Assembly: GCA_039619475.1 (NCBI GenBank)
Contig: CM077115.1
Location: 416,710,557 to 416,774,556 of the forward strand
DNA length: 64,000 nt
Reading direction: 5' to 3'
Source of the DNA: Icerya purchasi
Lineage: Eukaryota; Arthropoda; Insecta; Hemiptera; Monophlebidae
Shown: positions 1-11,070 of the stretch, one piece after another
Layout: each line of letters begins with the position of its first letter
Numbering within the stretch: the stretch's first letter is position 1
The notes under the pieces: model-generated
The model's input: only the letters and a program-made list of their open reading frames with translations
Databases searched by the model: none
Told to the model about the DNA's origin: nothing
Translations under genes and position numbers: made by a program

Positions 1-475
1 CTTTTATATCGACTTATCCCACCTCATCTGCCCGTTTTTCTATTTTTTAAACTTTACAATAACGGAACATGTATTTAGAAAATCATTTTTTAATTACCAA
101 TGTGTTATTTTTAATATTTATAATTTTCTAGTTTATGTTTTATGTATCCCGGTTAAATAGCTCCGGTAAAAAGTTGTGTAAAAGAAACATAATAATGGTA
201 TGCTAAAAAACAATAGTACTATTTTTGTTTGTTTTTATAAAACTTGAATCGACTTCTTAGCCCTCTCCCTCCGAGTGCGGTTCAAGAGTCGGAAAACTGT
301 TGGAAATTATGAATTCAAGTTGTTCTTTCTCGCATACTTCAAAACGGAAATCTTAGCTGGCAGTAATATTTAAGAGGACTGAATGATAATTGCCTCCTCT
401 TTCTGTGAGCGGTGTACCGTTTTCAAAGTTTGAAAACATAACAATTTAAATAAAGGTACGCCTATTACTTGATAT
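1..475. other. AT-rich sequence, no gene seen
   Basis: No coding pattern, terminal repeats or RNA motif that I can support up to the hAT-type element starting at 476. Confidence 0.5.
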
Positions 476-896
476 CAGGGATGACTCCAGTGGAGTTTTA
501 TTTTCAGGGAGCGGGGGCAATGTCCACCCAGAACTCTAAAATCGCCCCCCCCCCACAAAACTTAATAGAAGCTGTTTAAGTATACGGCAATTTCACAGGA
601 AATAAAATTCTTTTTATTGACTTTGTTTACAGTTATGTAAAAAGTTGCTGCCAAAACATTTTGAAATGGTTCAATTAGTCGTTTATTTTTAAATTTAAAA
701 ATTACGAGGTTTATTTTTGAACATCACGCCATATTCGTTTATTATAAAAAGATAATGAACCGATTAGAATGTTTTTACAGTTCTTTAATGTTTATTCAGC
801 TTTATTCAGGAATATCCCAAAAATATTTTCTCAGTAAAAATATAAAAAAATTCTGCCCCCCCCCCCCGGGGGAAACAATTCCTGAATTCATCACTG
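476..896. mobile_element. Non-autonomous hAT-type element (MITE)
   Basis: The left end reads CAGGGATGACTCCAG. The right end, reverse complemented, reads CAGTGATGAATTCAG, so the two are imperfect terminal inverted repeats beginning CAG. They are flanked by CTTGATAT (468-475) and CTTGATAC (897-904), an 8-bp target duplication with one mismatch. An 8-bp duplication with CA(G)-type ends is the known signature of hAT elements. At 421 bp there is no room for a transposase and no open frame, so it would need one supplied in trans. Poly-C runs lie subterminally near both ends (about 545-555 and 855-867). Confidence 0.75.
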
Positions 897-904
897 CTTG
901 ATAC

Positions 905-2218
905 GAATTATTTTTGTGCCATTAGGAGGAAGTAAGAAATTTACGCGTCTGGTGGAGTATTAGATTTTCGCAATAATGTACGCTTATTACAACATTATGG
1001 CAGTTATTCTATTAGATAAATTTTTACAAATTATATCAAATTTTGTACATATTAGCTAGTTTTCGTACGCAATATTTCTACTGTCGCAAGTATCATTGGA
1101 TTATTGGAATAGCTTAAAAAAAAGTCGGCGAATATTGAAGCGACTGCATTTACTTGTTTTTTTTCTCTTTTTTTAACACTTGTTTTTTTTTTTTTATCGT
1201 TGTTACTTTTTGTGATTTCAGTTTATTGAATTTTTTATGAATTATTTATATTGTACTTAGTCTAAATTCAATGAAATGTGAACGAAAATAAAAGAACTGA
1301 AATCTCTGTGACCTTAAAAAACGATACTCGCTTTATAAAACTAAAATTTAGTGTTTAATGCGTTTTATAGATTTATTCGAAATATTTTTCTATTATACGA
1401 AATAGTAAATCAAAAAATTTTGAAACAGTAAATCAAAAATAAGGATTATCTTTTTACTATTAATTGGTTCATTGTCACATACATACACACACAATATGTG
1501 CGAATGTAAGGATATATAAACTTAAAATATTTTTGTTGTATTGATTGATGGTATTGTTTTAAGATTTTAACTTCTTTAATATTAATTTAAAGGAAAATTT
1601 CAAGGACGTCAGATTGTTTTTCGATTGTTGCCATGACCATAAGAATTATTGTATAGATCGTAAATAATTCTTATAATCATGGCATCAAACGTTAAATACA
1701 CTTCGTCTCGTCGACTACAAGCAATGCTGCAAAAGAACAGAAATGATTTTATTACCGTTGGTATCGGCACCCTTCTTAGGTATTGAAAAATATTTTTACC
1801 GTTTAGTAGTGTACCGAATTTTTTAGCGGACTTAATTATTATGCAAGTTAAATTAATGATCTTTTCGTATAATTGTAATAAAGGAAGTATCTTGTAAGAA
1901 TTTGTCGATTTCAAAAATGTTTTAAAAAGTGCATTTTTCATTTTTTTTTTTTTTAATTTGGAACTTTCTTAAAAGGTAAATTCACTTTGATTAGCAGCGT
2001 ATTTTGATCAAAACTGTTTGCGTTCGTAAAGAAAATGATATGGTAGGGCGGGTGTATTTTATGATCTACGATAATTATTGGTACACAGAGCTTCGAAATC
2101 TGTTCTAAACTGTCAGGTTTGTGAAATCATTTTATTAATCGGCTGATAGGGATTTGGTTTCAGCTTTAATTCGTCGCAAAAGTAAAATTTATCGTCTCCC
2201 TAAGTATTTTTTCCTCGT
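905..2218. other. AT-rich sequence, no gene seen
   Basis: Contains several T-runs (about 1158-1196, 1941-1955) and no supported gene. An open frame of about 110 codons on the minus strand at 1609-1941 has no recognisable domain, and its composition matches the background. Confidence 0.5.
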
Positions 2219-2856
2219 TTTAGGATTCTGTACACATTTAATGTACAGAATAATCCTAGAAAGATGGTTCAGAAACGACAAAAATATTTAATTAAAATAT
2301 GCAATAACTCACGAACGGTTTAATTTATTAATTTCAAAATTTGGATCATAAATTACAATTAAAATTCGCTTTAAAGCCATATCTGTAATTTCAAACTGAT
2401 CGATTACTCTGGGCGCCAAAAATCCTCCCCAAAAAAACGTCAAGAATATATAATATGGTATTTAAAATGATCTCAAAAATCACCTTTAAAAAATCATAAC
2501 TCATCACCAGATGACCTTTAAAGATGAAATTCAAAATATAAAATAAAATGCGGGAGTCCTTTTATAAACTCAAAAAAAAAACTTACGATTAAAAATGGAG
2601 CATCAGGGTTTCCAAATTCTTTTTTCAGGAATATAATATAATCGTTATTTGTCGGGAACGAAACCGTATTTCATTTTCTTAATGAAATTTTCGAGATTGC
2701 GATAATTTCAAAAAATCGGAAAAAAATCACGTTCCTCTTCCTCTTTGCAGCGGGAAAAATCAAATTCTGTTTTTTTTTAGTTTTTAATTTAGTATTATGT
2801 AAACGTACCTTAACATGCGGAATCCTCAGCGCATGAAACATCATGCTTGACTGAAC
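2219..2856 (+). repeat. Family H dispersed repeat, copy 1
   Basis: Homologous in collinear blocks to 13541-15136. It opens with a near-palindrome (2222-2257) in which AGGATTCTGTACA pairs with TGTACAGAATAATCCT. It closes with a short hairpin, GCATGA...TCATGC (2831-2846), followed by TTGACTGAA. A central module with a GGAACGAAACCGTATTTC core (about 2658-2675) occurs once here and twice in copy 2. No open frame. Hairpins at both ends suggest a non-autonomous mobile element, but no clear target duplication is visible, so its class is unknown. Homology may continue weakly to about 3050, where a diverged GGAATCTTCGGTGCGC recurs. Confidence 0.6.
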
Positions 2857-3957
2857 TTGTTAATTTTACGGAAATTTCGGTATAGCGATTTCATAATTCA
2901 CTGCTAAAACGATAGTACTTTTCGGAGGTGATTTAAATGCGCCTATAAAATGCTTTTTAAAAGTTGCTTTGAAAATTTAAAAAAAAATGAATCTCGCAAT
3001 TAGGTACGTTAAAATAAGTATTCCGATGATATGAGGAATCTTCGGTGCGCAAAAAAAAAAAAAAAAGTATTTCTTTTTATGTTATGAGGTATGAATAACA
3101 ACTGACGAAAAATGTATTAAAGGATAAACAATATTTTCGCTCGAGGGCTACTTCTTAAATTTAGATTAGTGGTGGGTGGGGATGATGCTTTACTATTACG
3201 CCACTGAACCTCGAAACGAAGAAAATTTAATTAAACTGAGGGTGTAAGTACATTATTAAAGGCAATTCTAAGATTCTAAGAACGTTTAAAATTAAATACC
3301 GCGCGATGTTCACTTCCCTTTAACTAATTGAAAAGTTTTACACGTTGATTTGTATTAAACTCGTCTTTAATTTCTCCAATTTGACTTGATTAACTCAATG
3401 TGACAGACTTTTACCGCGTTTTTAATCGAATTAATTTGATTCGACTAATTCGACGTGGAATGCCCATTGCGAGACAGTTTCCTCTCTTTACTTTTGATTT
3501 CATCCTACTTCGGAACTAATTTTGTATTCTGCGTAACTTGCTCGGTGGGGATAGACTTTAGCTTCTTAAAGCTGCTTAGAGGAGAGTAGAATTTTTCCTA
3601 AGAATTTCCCTTTTATATTTCTTTTTTTTTTTTTGCAAATCACGGCAGCGATTTATTTTTAATGGTATTATATGCGCACTATTTAAAATTGCTCTTACAA
3701 CAAACAAAAAAAATAAAAAATTAATAAAACTAATGAATATTTGAATTATCAATTTTTTAAAATTCTGTTAACATTTTAACGAAATTCAGCTTTTTTCTCT
3801 AGTTACAATTTGGAAAAAATGACAAAATACGTTATTACGTTTTATTTAAATGCATATAGTTCAAATCTTCTTTTAAATGAACACATTTGTATAATAGTTA
3901 ATACGTACCCTAGACGTATAACAGTTAAAATATTTAGGTAGTAAGAATAAACGGGAA

Positions 3958-3991
<34 letters not shown>

Positions 3992-4186
3992 CGCTAAAAG
4001 AAAGCATTTTTGAGAATGATGAAATTTTTAATCAGTCAGCGGTAAATTCTTATTCAATTGCCGAAATCTAAAAACCGATATAAACGAATTTGAGCCGTGA
4101 CTGATCTGGCGAGTAAGTTTTTATTAAAAATTATTAGTTAAAATTTTTCATAAACTGAGCTTTAAAATAAGTCGCTTTACTATTTT
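2857..4186. other. AT-rich sequence, no gene seen
   Basis: Holds a 25-base A run (3967-3991) and several shorter ones. No coding region, terminal repeats or structured RNA was recognised. The A run could be a retroposon tail, but no retroposon body is visible next to it. Confidence 0.45.
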
Positions 4187-4517
4187 CAGTGTGGCCACCT
4201 AACTGCGAATAAGTCCCAGGAATTTTGTTGTAAAATCGCGAAAAAAGTAAAAATAGCCAAAAACGATATTTTTAATAAGAAAAAGTCATTTGAAGGAAAA
4301 AAAAAATGCATTTTTTAAATGTACTTCACACTCAAGAATAAATTACGAAATTCTGTTTTATTCATGTAAAATATGCTGCGGCGGTCAAATATTACCGATA
4401 GTAATAAAAAATTAAGTACATTGTTCCTTTTCTGTAATTCTAGTAATTAGGGAATCGGAAGGATTTGGACCAGGAAAACAACCGGGAATTTAAAAATTAT
4501 ATTTGAGTGGCCATCAT
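4187..4517. mobile_element. Decayed hAT-like MITE (tentative)
   Basis: The left end CAGTGTGGCCACC (from 4187) and the reverse complement of the right end (CATGATGGCCACTC, about 4504-4517) look like diverged inverted termini of the CAGTGTGGCCAC type seen in small hAT-like elements. Subterminal AGGAATTTTG (left) and CGGGAATTT (right) also roughly mirror one another. No 8-bp duplication can be seen and no protein is encoded, so this is a weak call. Confidence 0.4.
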
Positions 4518-4806
4518 GAAACCCACGTCCACGGTCTTTATCAAAAAATAACAATAATAATGCTAAAAATTTTCGGTGATTCTGACGTATTTTGCCAACT
4601 AAAAAGGTTTTTCTAAATTTTTATCAAGTGAAAAAAGTACATGGTAACATTTTTGGATATGCCTTTTTAAATTGTAGTAAAATATTTCGGATATCTAAAG
4701 TATCAGTTACCAATGTCTACGGATATCCCGAAAATGCGACTACGAGTGGGTAATTTATTTTGTAAGTCATAAGTTTTTTTACGTAAAATTGACCGATTTA
4801 GTTTAA

Positions 4807-5801
4807 CCTGTAAGAGGTCGCGCCCGGTCTAAAAGATCGGGTTTTTAAAATTTTCTTTGTTATTTTAACTGTGCTGTAACCCCAGCGAAAATAACTCAGC
4901 TATTCCTAGAATAATAGATAAACACGAGGAATAATCAATTTCAACTAGGATAAAAACCATTGTACTTAACCAGGATAGAGTATCATTTTTCACAAACAGT
5001 CTATATTCGTTCGGCGCGACCGACATCGTTTCGATTTATTTCAGTTTGATTCTGTCTTATGTTCATAAAAAAAAATATAAAGTAGTTCTCTTGTTATCAT
5101 TACTCCATGAAAATTGCCGAAGAATCAGGTGCAGCTAATAAACCAGAGATGCTAACATTTTGTAACTTAGATACTGTAGATGAGTTGAAAAATACATATT
5201 CTTAGTGTCTCAAGGAAAAGTTATCCAGGGAACTTAAAGTTCAGATTCGTAGTATTTTACACGAAGGGCAGAATAAAGAATTAATGTTGAAGAAAACAAT
5301 TTACAAAAAATCAACGAAATATTTCTGGGAGATGTCATTTTTTGTGACTGGCGCAAAAATACAAAAAAGCTAAAACGCAGTGTAACAGCTGCAAGCGTTT
5401 GTATGCAAAGAGCATACCAGTTCCAGCATGTTCTAAATGCGGAAATGAAAACGAAAGAAAAGTCTAGTAGTGAGTGTTAACAATTTGATATTGTACCGTA
5501 TTCTGTTATTATCTATACTTCTTTCTAGTTTTTTTTTTTTCTATATGTTGAGAATTAGGCTATTTTTTATAAAATGTTACAAACTTATATATTTGTTTGA
5601 ATTAAACTCCTGTTTATTCATGATAAAATAATAAAAACAAAACAACATAAGAAGGAATAAAAATAAAATAAAAGAACTAATGAACACGAAATATTGCTTT
5701 CAAAAACAAAAAAGCAGTTTTTGAAAACGTTTTTATAAAACCCGGTCAAAAAAACCGGCGCGACCTCACGCGTTACAAAACATGACGCGACCTCTTACGG
5801 G
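4807..5801 (+). mobile_element. Internally deleted piggyBac-type element
   Basis: Bounded by TTAA at 4803-4806 and 5802-5805. The ends are inverted repeats: the left begins CCTGTAAGAGGTCGCG and the right, reverse complemented, begins CCCGTAAGAGGTCGCG. TTAA duplication and CCY ends are the hallmark of piggyBac elements. A second, internal GCGCGACCTC motif near the right end (5757-5768) is also an inverted partner of the left end. At 995 bp the element is well under half the size of an autonomous piggyBac, and it keeps only the last part of the transposase (separate entry). It is therefore a deletion derivative, mobile only if a related transposase exists elsewhere. Confidence 0.8.
5107..5470 (+). 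pseudogene. piggyBac transposase C-terminal remnant
   Basis: Reading from ATG 5107, the frame contains PEMLTFCNLDTVDELKNTY, which resembles the conserved piggyBac stretch around the last catalytic aspartate (family pattern ...GGVDT.D). The glycine-rich residues before DTVDEL are missing, as if a few codons were deleted. A stop follows at once. Further on, in shifted frames, come CDWRKNTKK, TQCNSCKRLYAKS and VPACSKCGNENE, which match the cysteine-rich zinc-finger tail of piggyBac transposases. The N-terminus and the first catalytic aspartates are absent. With stops and frame changes it cannot make an active enzyme. Confidence 0.72.
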
Positions 5802-5805
5802 TTAA

Positions 5806-7648
5806 ACACTGAAGCAAATATAAGGCCATAATGTTTGGCACATTTAATTGCTTTATTTTTCTTTTTTTTACTCAACCTTCCCCTGGCCCAGAATTTTGCA
5901 AAAATACTGTAAACGTTTCGTGAAAAAGTTTCATAAAATCAAATGCTTCAAATAAATTTCAAAATAAACCCCGTGCATAACTTTCACGCGGTAGTGATAA
6001 ATTAATGATGAATTATGGTTTGCTGTTTGGATTCTGATGATAGCTGTGTTTGGAGAAAGAATTTTTGCGTAACTTTGGCATCCTTTTAATAATATCCAAA
6101 AAAAAACAGAAGATAAACGCCGCTATTATTCTACCTTGCTCCGTCTGTATTCAGTTTACCTCTTATGCCGCATAGCTCGCTGATTGCCTGATAGCATTTC
6201 TAGTGCTTTCCAAGTTATTATGAGCATATCATGTAACATGTTTCCCGACAAAGCTATTTTATTATGCTACCTTTATTGTTGCTCCCCGTTATGTATGCAA
6301 TATCACTGAGAGATATGTATACAGGCGCGTATAACATTTCTTCTATCAGTTGAATAATGAAAGATTTTTTTTAAATTTTTTCCTATTGATGAATATAATT
6401 TTTGGATACGTTCGCTATGTAGAAAATCATTTTTCACGGGCCACGTCAGAATGCGTCCGCTACGGGCGATCCATTTACAAAATGCGTCCACTGGAAGAAT
6501 TCGAATACAAGGTCGGTAAATATTAAGCATAAACATGGAATTTCATAAAAGGAGAAATTATTCGAAAGGGTTCCACGATTTAAAAAGTCTCTCGAGGATC
6601 ATTGCACTCTAGAGAACCGGAATGAAAAACAAAAAAAAATTTATTTTCCTTTTACGAAATAAATTGAATTGTCTTCCGGATTTTACTTTTAATTAGAAGA
6701 TTTTTCCGTTTTTGTCATCAGATTAATTGAAAGTGAATTTCGTTTAATTTTTCGAAATTTATTAATTACGTAAGACTAAAAAAGGTTCGTTTAAATGTGC
6801 TACAAAGTTGGTAAAAATTAAAAATAAGGTCGGGGTTTAACAATTTAAAAAACTCGAGAATCTCGGATCTACAATATACCTATTAACTCATTTACGTTTT
6901 TTTGATTATTTAGAGAAACTTGTACAAAAACGGTATATTGAGAAATGGAACAACCATAAATGCCGGAATAAATATTAATTTGCGAAGGAAATAAAGAGAT
7001 GTCGAAGCACAACACCAGTTGAATCAATAAAATCGCCGAAGAGAACAGGTAATTAATTTCAGTTTTTAGATTTCTCCTGTACGGTAACGTTCATTCCGGA
7101 CAGGTTATTTTGGTTTTTAGACGATTAAAAAAAAAAAATAACGGCAAGTATCTCACTTTCGTTGAATTCGGAATTATAAATTTATCTAAAACAATATAGG
7201 TGAATTTCAAATGCTTCATTAAATTTATATAAAGTTGTCGTTCGCTCATAAATGCCATATCGTCATTTGTAATTCTAGCGATTAAAATACATCAAGGCGG
7301 TGAAATTATTTCGATACTTATGAGATCTATTTTAAATTACGAAGAATTTTTAAAAACATTTATTCTTTAATAAAAATTACTAAATTCGAAAAAGCGTAAT
7401 AAATATTAGTTTATAAGTAATTTTGCCGTTTTCCGGAAAAAGTCAGTCTAATAATTAAAAACTTCGTTTTTACTTCTGCTAAAATTGGCGCCCTGGACAC
7501 AGCCCGATAACACCATAAAGTGACCCTTCATTTAGATTCAAAGCTGTAGCCCTAAATTTTTAAAATAAAAATTATAAATTGTTTCCCCCCTCCATGCCAC
7601 CTGGTGTAATAGAAGCAATTTATTTTTATTATCAACTTCCAGAGAGAT
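5806..7648. other. AT-rich sequence, no gene seen
   Basis: No supported coding region or element ends. A 77-codon minus-strand open frame at 6303-6536 shows no recognisable domain. Confidence 0.45.
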
Positions 7649-8281
7649 ACGTCTGTTGCGTATGTTTTTTTCTTTTTCTTTTTTTTTTTTTTTTATGTTC
7701 ACGCATAACTCTTTTTTATATCGATTTTACTGATTCTTTATTCATTAGAAACCGTTCAACTTAGGTACCATGTGAGTATTGACGAAAATCGGTGAAATTG
7801 AGTATTCGTCAAAAAACATGAAAAAATGTGTGGTGTCTGGAAATTTTTTTTTTTCTTATAATTTTTTATTAGTATAGCAGAGACGGGGGCGACTTAAAAT
7901 ACTATCAATTTGCCCAATTAGCATGGCAATGTAGTTTTGATACCGACATTCAAAAAGAAGGAGGTAGTTTTAACAGTTCGTCGTGTGTTTTTTTAGTTTT
8001 TTTTTTTATGTTTGCGCATAATTTATATTTATATATGGACCGATTCTACTGATTTTTTGTCTATCAGAAAGTGTAACACTCAGCTCATGTGAATCCTGAT
8101 GAAAATCGGTGAATATAAGCTGAGTTGTCAAGAACCGTAAAAAAATGTGGCCTCCTTAGATCTTTTTTTTCATATTTTTTATTAGTGTAAAGCGATTAAC
8201 TTAAAAAATACTATTAATTTGCCAAATGTAGCTTTCAATGTTTTTACCGTAGAAATGCAGTTCAAAATAAAGAAGTGACAA
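7649..8281. repeat. Tandem duplication, two diverged units of about 310 bp
   Basis: Unit 1 (about 7649-7974) and unit 2 (about 7975-8281) share, in the same order, GCGCATAA/ACGCATAA, a GAT(T)TACTGATT block, GACGAAAATCGGTGAA / GATGAAAATCGGTGAA, AAAAAATGTG, a T-run, TTTTTTATTAGT, and ACTAT(C/T)AATTTGCC. Divergence is high, so the duplication is old. No open frame runs through either unit. Confidence 0.65.
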
Positions 8282-8348
8282 AAAAGTTGATTTAACGAGA
8301 AAAAAATTCAATTATAATGCTAAAAATTGTAAAATAAAATATTTTTTT

Positions 8349-8736
8349 CAAGATTTATTTATAAAAATTTAATAAAAATACACTAAAAAGTAAAAAATAA
8401 TTACTACCGATAAGAAAATATATTTCGGAGTAATTTACCGCAAGATGATATTATCGTAATTCTTCTACAACCTTAAAATTTTTGGAGTCGGCATTAAATT
8501 CATATTAAAATAATGACTAAAAACTGAATTAAATATTCATTAAATTGTTCCTAGATATTGTAATATTAATTTTGATGCCGACTCTAATTAAGGTACGAAT
8601 GTTGTATAAGAATTACGATAATATCACCACACTTAAGGTATATCACTCTGAAATTTATTTTCTTATCGGGAGTAATTATTTTTTACTTTTTAGTGCATTT
8701 TTATTAAATTTTTATAATAAATCTTCAAGTATCGGT
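8349..8736. repeat. Long fold-back (inverted) repeat
   Basis: The left arm (about 8349-8512) and right arm (about 8564-8736) are reverse complements of each other with modest divergence. Examples are CACTAAAAAGTAAAAAATAA against TTATTTTTTACTTTTTAGTG, GAGTCGGCATTAAA against TTTGATGCCGACTC, and TATTATCGTAATTCTT against AAGAATTACGATAATA. The spacer is about 50 bp. A transcript would fold into a hairpin of roughly 160 bp. One arm recurs at 19721-19990, so this is a dispersed fold-back family. An apparent 78-codon open frame over the right arm (8545-8781) is a by-product of AT-rich sequence. Confidence 0.75.
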
Positions 8737-8781
8737 ATTTTTTTTTTTTTTATTTCATTACATAATTCATCATTTTTGTAA

Positions 8782-10779
8782 ACGACAACCATCGTTTCTG
8801 GAAGTAAAACTGCGTTAAAAATCATTAAAATTATAATTTTGGAACAATTATGTACTATATGTGTACATGTATATTAACGACGTTATTCTTACTCCGGAGG
8901 TAATGTGAAAAAAATGTTTTTCTGTCAAGTTTTTTTTTGGGGGGGGGGGCGTTATCTGTGTACATTAACCCGGTGCGAGTGAAATTTTCGGAAATTACCA
9001 TGTACGACGACGAAATACCCACATAAAACACAATTAGCTAACCGACTAGACCACGATACTAGCTTTCTGTTAAGTTTTAAAATTTGCAGTTCTACAGTGA
9101 TAAATGACTGACAATTTTTTTTTTTTCCGTTTTTGAATGAGCTCTTGTCAAACAGGTAGCCTATTATAACTATTATTGGCCGTGGAAAATATTTCGGAAT
9201 AATAGATTCATCTAAAAGTAGATGATGCGAAGACAATAAAACAAAACGAAAAAGGAAACAACAGAGAAGGGCAAATAATCGGCAGTTTTCTATGACTACT
9301 GAAGGTTTTTCTCTTTTTTTCTTTTTGTTTTTTTTGTACGTACTTGGGTCTTTTCGTTGCGCGGATGAGAATATTGCCGGGCTTTCATCATCATCGCATG
9401 TAAGGGGTTCAATTATTACAGGTAATTCGATTAGCTAAGTAAAATAAAGAATATTAAAAAGGAAATAAATGAGAGAATGGGCTTGGCAAATAAATAGTTT
9501 TCGCTTTACGAAATTTCTATCGGGCCTTTTAGTTCAGCACCGTCGACGAGCCCGGCCTTTACTGAATCGAAATTGAAAATTTAAGCCAAAGCGGAGGTGG
9601 GGTTTTCCTTTGAAAGAGGCGCGTTTAAAAATGACTTCGCATAAGATTTGCGGAAAAACCAATGTAATTTGTAAAGAAAAAAACCGGTGTGCGCCTGTTC
9701 TTATTCGGCAGCGATGAAAAAGACCGTCCACTGTCTCATTCGCTATATTTCTTATTCGTTCTACCCTCTAGGAACTTAGAAATAGGGTGCAGCGGGTCAC
9801 GAGTGTACGTTTTGGGCAACACCGCTGTCCAACCTGGAAACAGCAAGCACTGTTATACATTCTAATTCGCACCAACACACAGTTGCATGGTCATACATGG
9901 CCGTATGTTACTTCTTTAAACGGCCCATCACTGGCAAACCTAAACATCCATTTCGTTGAAATAGTGTGTTTTTACCTCTTAATGAGAGTCTCTAGGAGAT
10001 ATAGATGCCCCAGATGTGATACACATATGTAGCCTACAACGGTGTGTATGTTATGTGTTGTATGCTTAAAAAAAGTGAACGAAGTAAAGTAGAAAAAGTG
10101 TTTATCGCTTAATTCCCCGACGAGTTTAATAATGTCTACTGCCGCAAGAAAATGCGGAATACCACCTCGAAACCTAAAAAAAAAAACAGGCAACTTTCCA
10201 AAATTACGCTAAAGGGAAATTTTTTTTTAAATCCATTTTTTTATCATTCTTATAATTAAATTGTGTGAATCAGCTGACGACAAACCGTTTCATTTAGATT
10301 ACTTCCAAAAAAAAAGGGGGGGGGGGTGAGGTTGCCTACATTTACTTTTGTATTAAGTAGAGGGGGTCCTATTAGAGTTCGTTTCTATAAATATACTTTT
10401 ATGATATTACCGAACTGCGCCGGCAAGTTTTTTTTTTTTTTTTTTTTTTAAGCACGTTCTGACATAGACTTTTAGCCGAACATATAATAATCAAGCGAGT
10501 CTAATAGTAATTTTTAGTGTAAACGCTCAATTGGTGACGTAGTGTCATGAATCTTTCTACGAAACTCAAAAACATATCTCTCAAGCAAATAACGTTTCTC
10601 CTTTAATTTGTCCTTTTGCTAAATAATTTTTTAATTAATAGCTGATTTTCGTGCACATACAAAAAGATCCAATCCGAAAATTGGTAATCCTTGCATACTC
10701 GTTCGTAATATTTTACCTATTTAACATCTTACGTTTGGTTTTTATATTTTGCGTAGCTTATCTAACATTTCCTCATTTT
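8782..10779. other. AT-rich sequence, no gene seen
   Basis: Includes a poly-G tract (about 8939-8949) and T/A runs (about 9115-9127, 10428-10449). Several 65-95-codon open frames show no recognised domain. A box-A-like TGGTCTAGTCGG is readable on the minus strand at about 9040-9053, but it lacks a partner box B (see rejected items). Confidence 0.45.
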
Positions 10780-11070
10780 GTTGAATTCGGTTCAGTCGCA
10801 GTTCGTCTTATCGCTTTCCTTCATCGTTTTAATATTAATCCTCTTTGTCTTTAGAAAACGCATCCGTAAGTGACACTGATCACGTTTTGTTCGACTACTC
10901 GTCTCTGCCATCTGAACGATCGGGTCTTCAATCAGAATTACTGTTCCCTAATGTTGTGTCGTTCAGTACCGTGCATGCTTCGTTCTCGTTCTCCCGGAAC
11001 TTTTTGCCTGCTACTGTTAAAATTTTTGTCCTTTATTTATTCTTTCGACACTTCTTATAGATTCTGACCC
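10780..11070 (+). pseudogene. LINE C-terminal tail fragment (R1/I-like)
   Basis: Conceptual translation gives FGSVAVRLIAFLHRFNINPL and, after a frame change, SVSDTDHVLFDYSSLPSER. This follows the pattern of the C-terminal end of R1/I-type non-LTR retrotransposons: a VRLR...LHRFNI segment, then a zinc-knuckle-like stretch ending in DHVLF.C....ER. The same two segments are recognisable at 52690-53010 (plus) and 13885-14200 (minus). Reverse transcriptase and endonuclease are absent, so it would be a severely 5'-truncated insertion. The 3' end is not clear. Confidence 0.5.

Noticed and set aside
2219..2856. Helitron assignment for family H
   Set aside because: There is a 3' hairpin and a CTGA, but the 5' end does not start TC, the flanking base is not T, and no Rep/helicase sequence is seen.
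9001..9060. Box-A-like TGGTCTAGTCGG on the minus strand (possible tRNA or SINE head)
   Set aside because: No box B at a suitable distance and no homology to the SINE family in this window.
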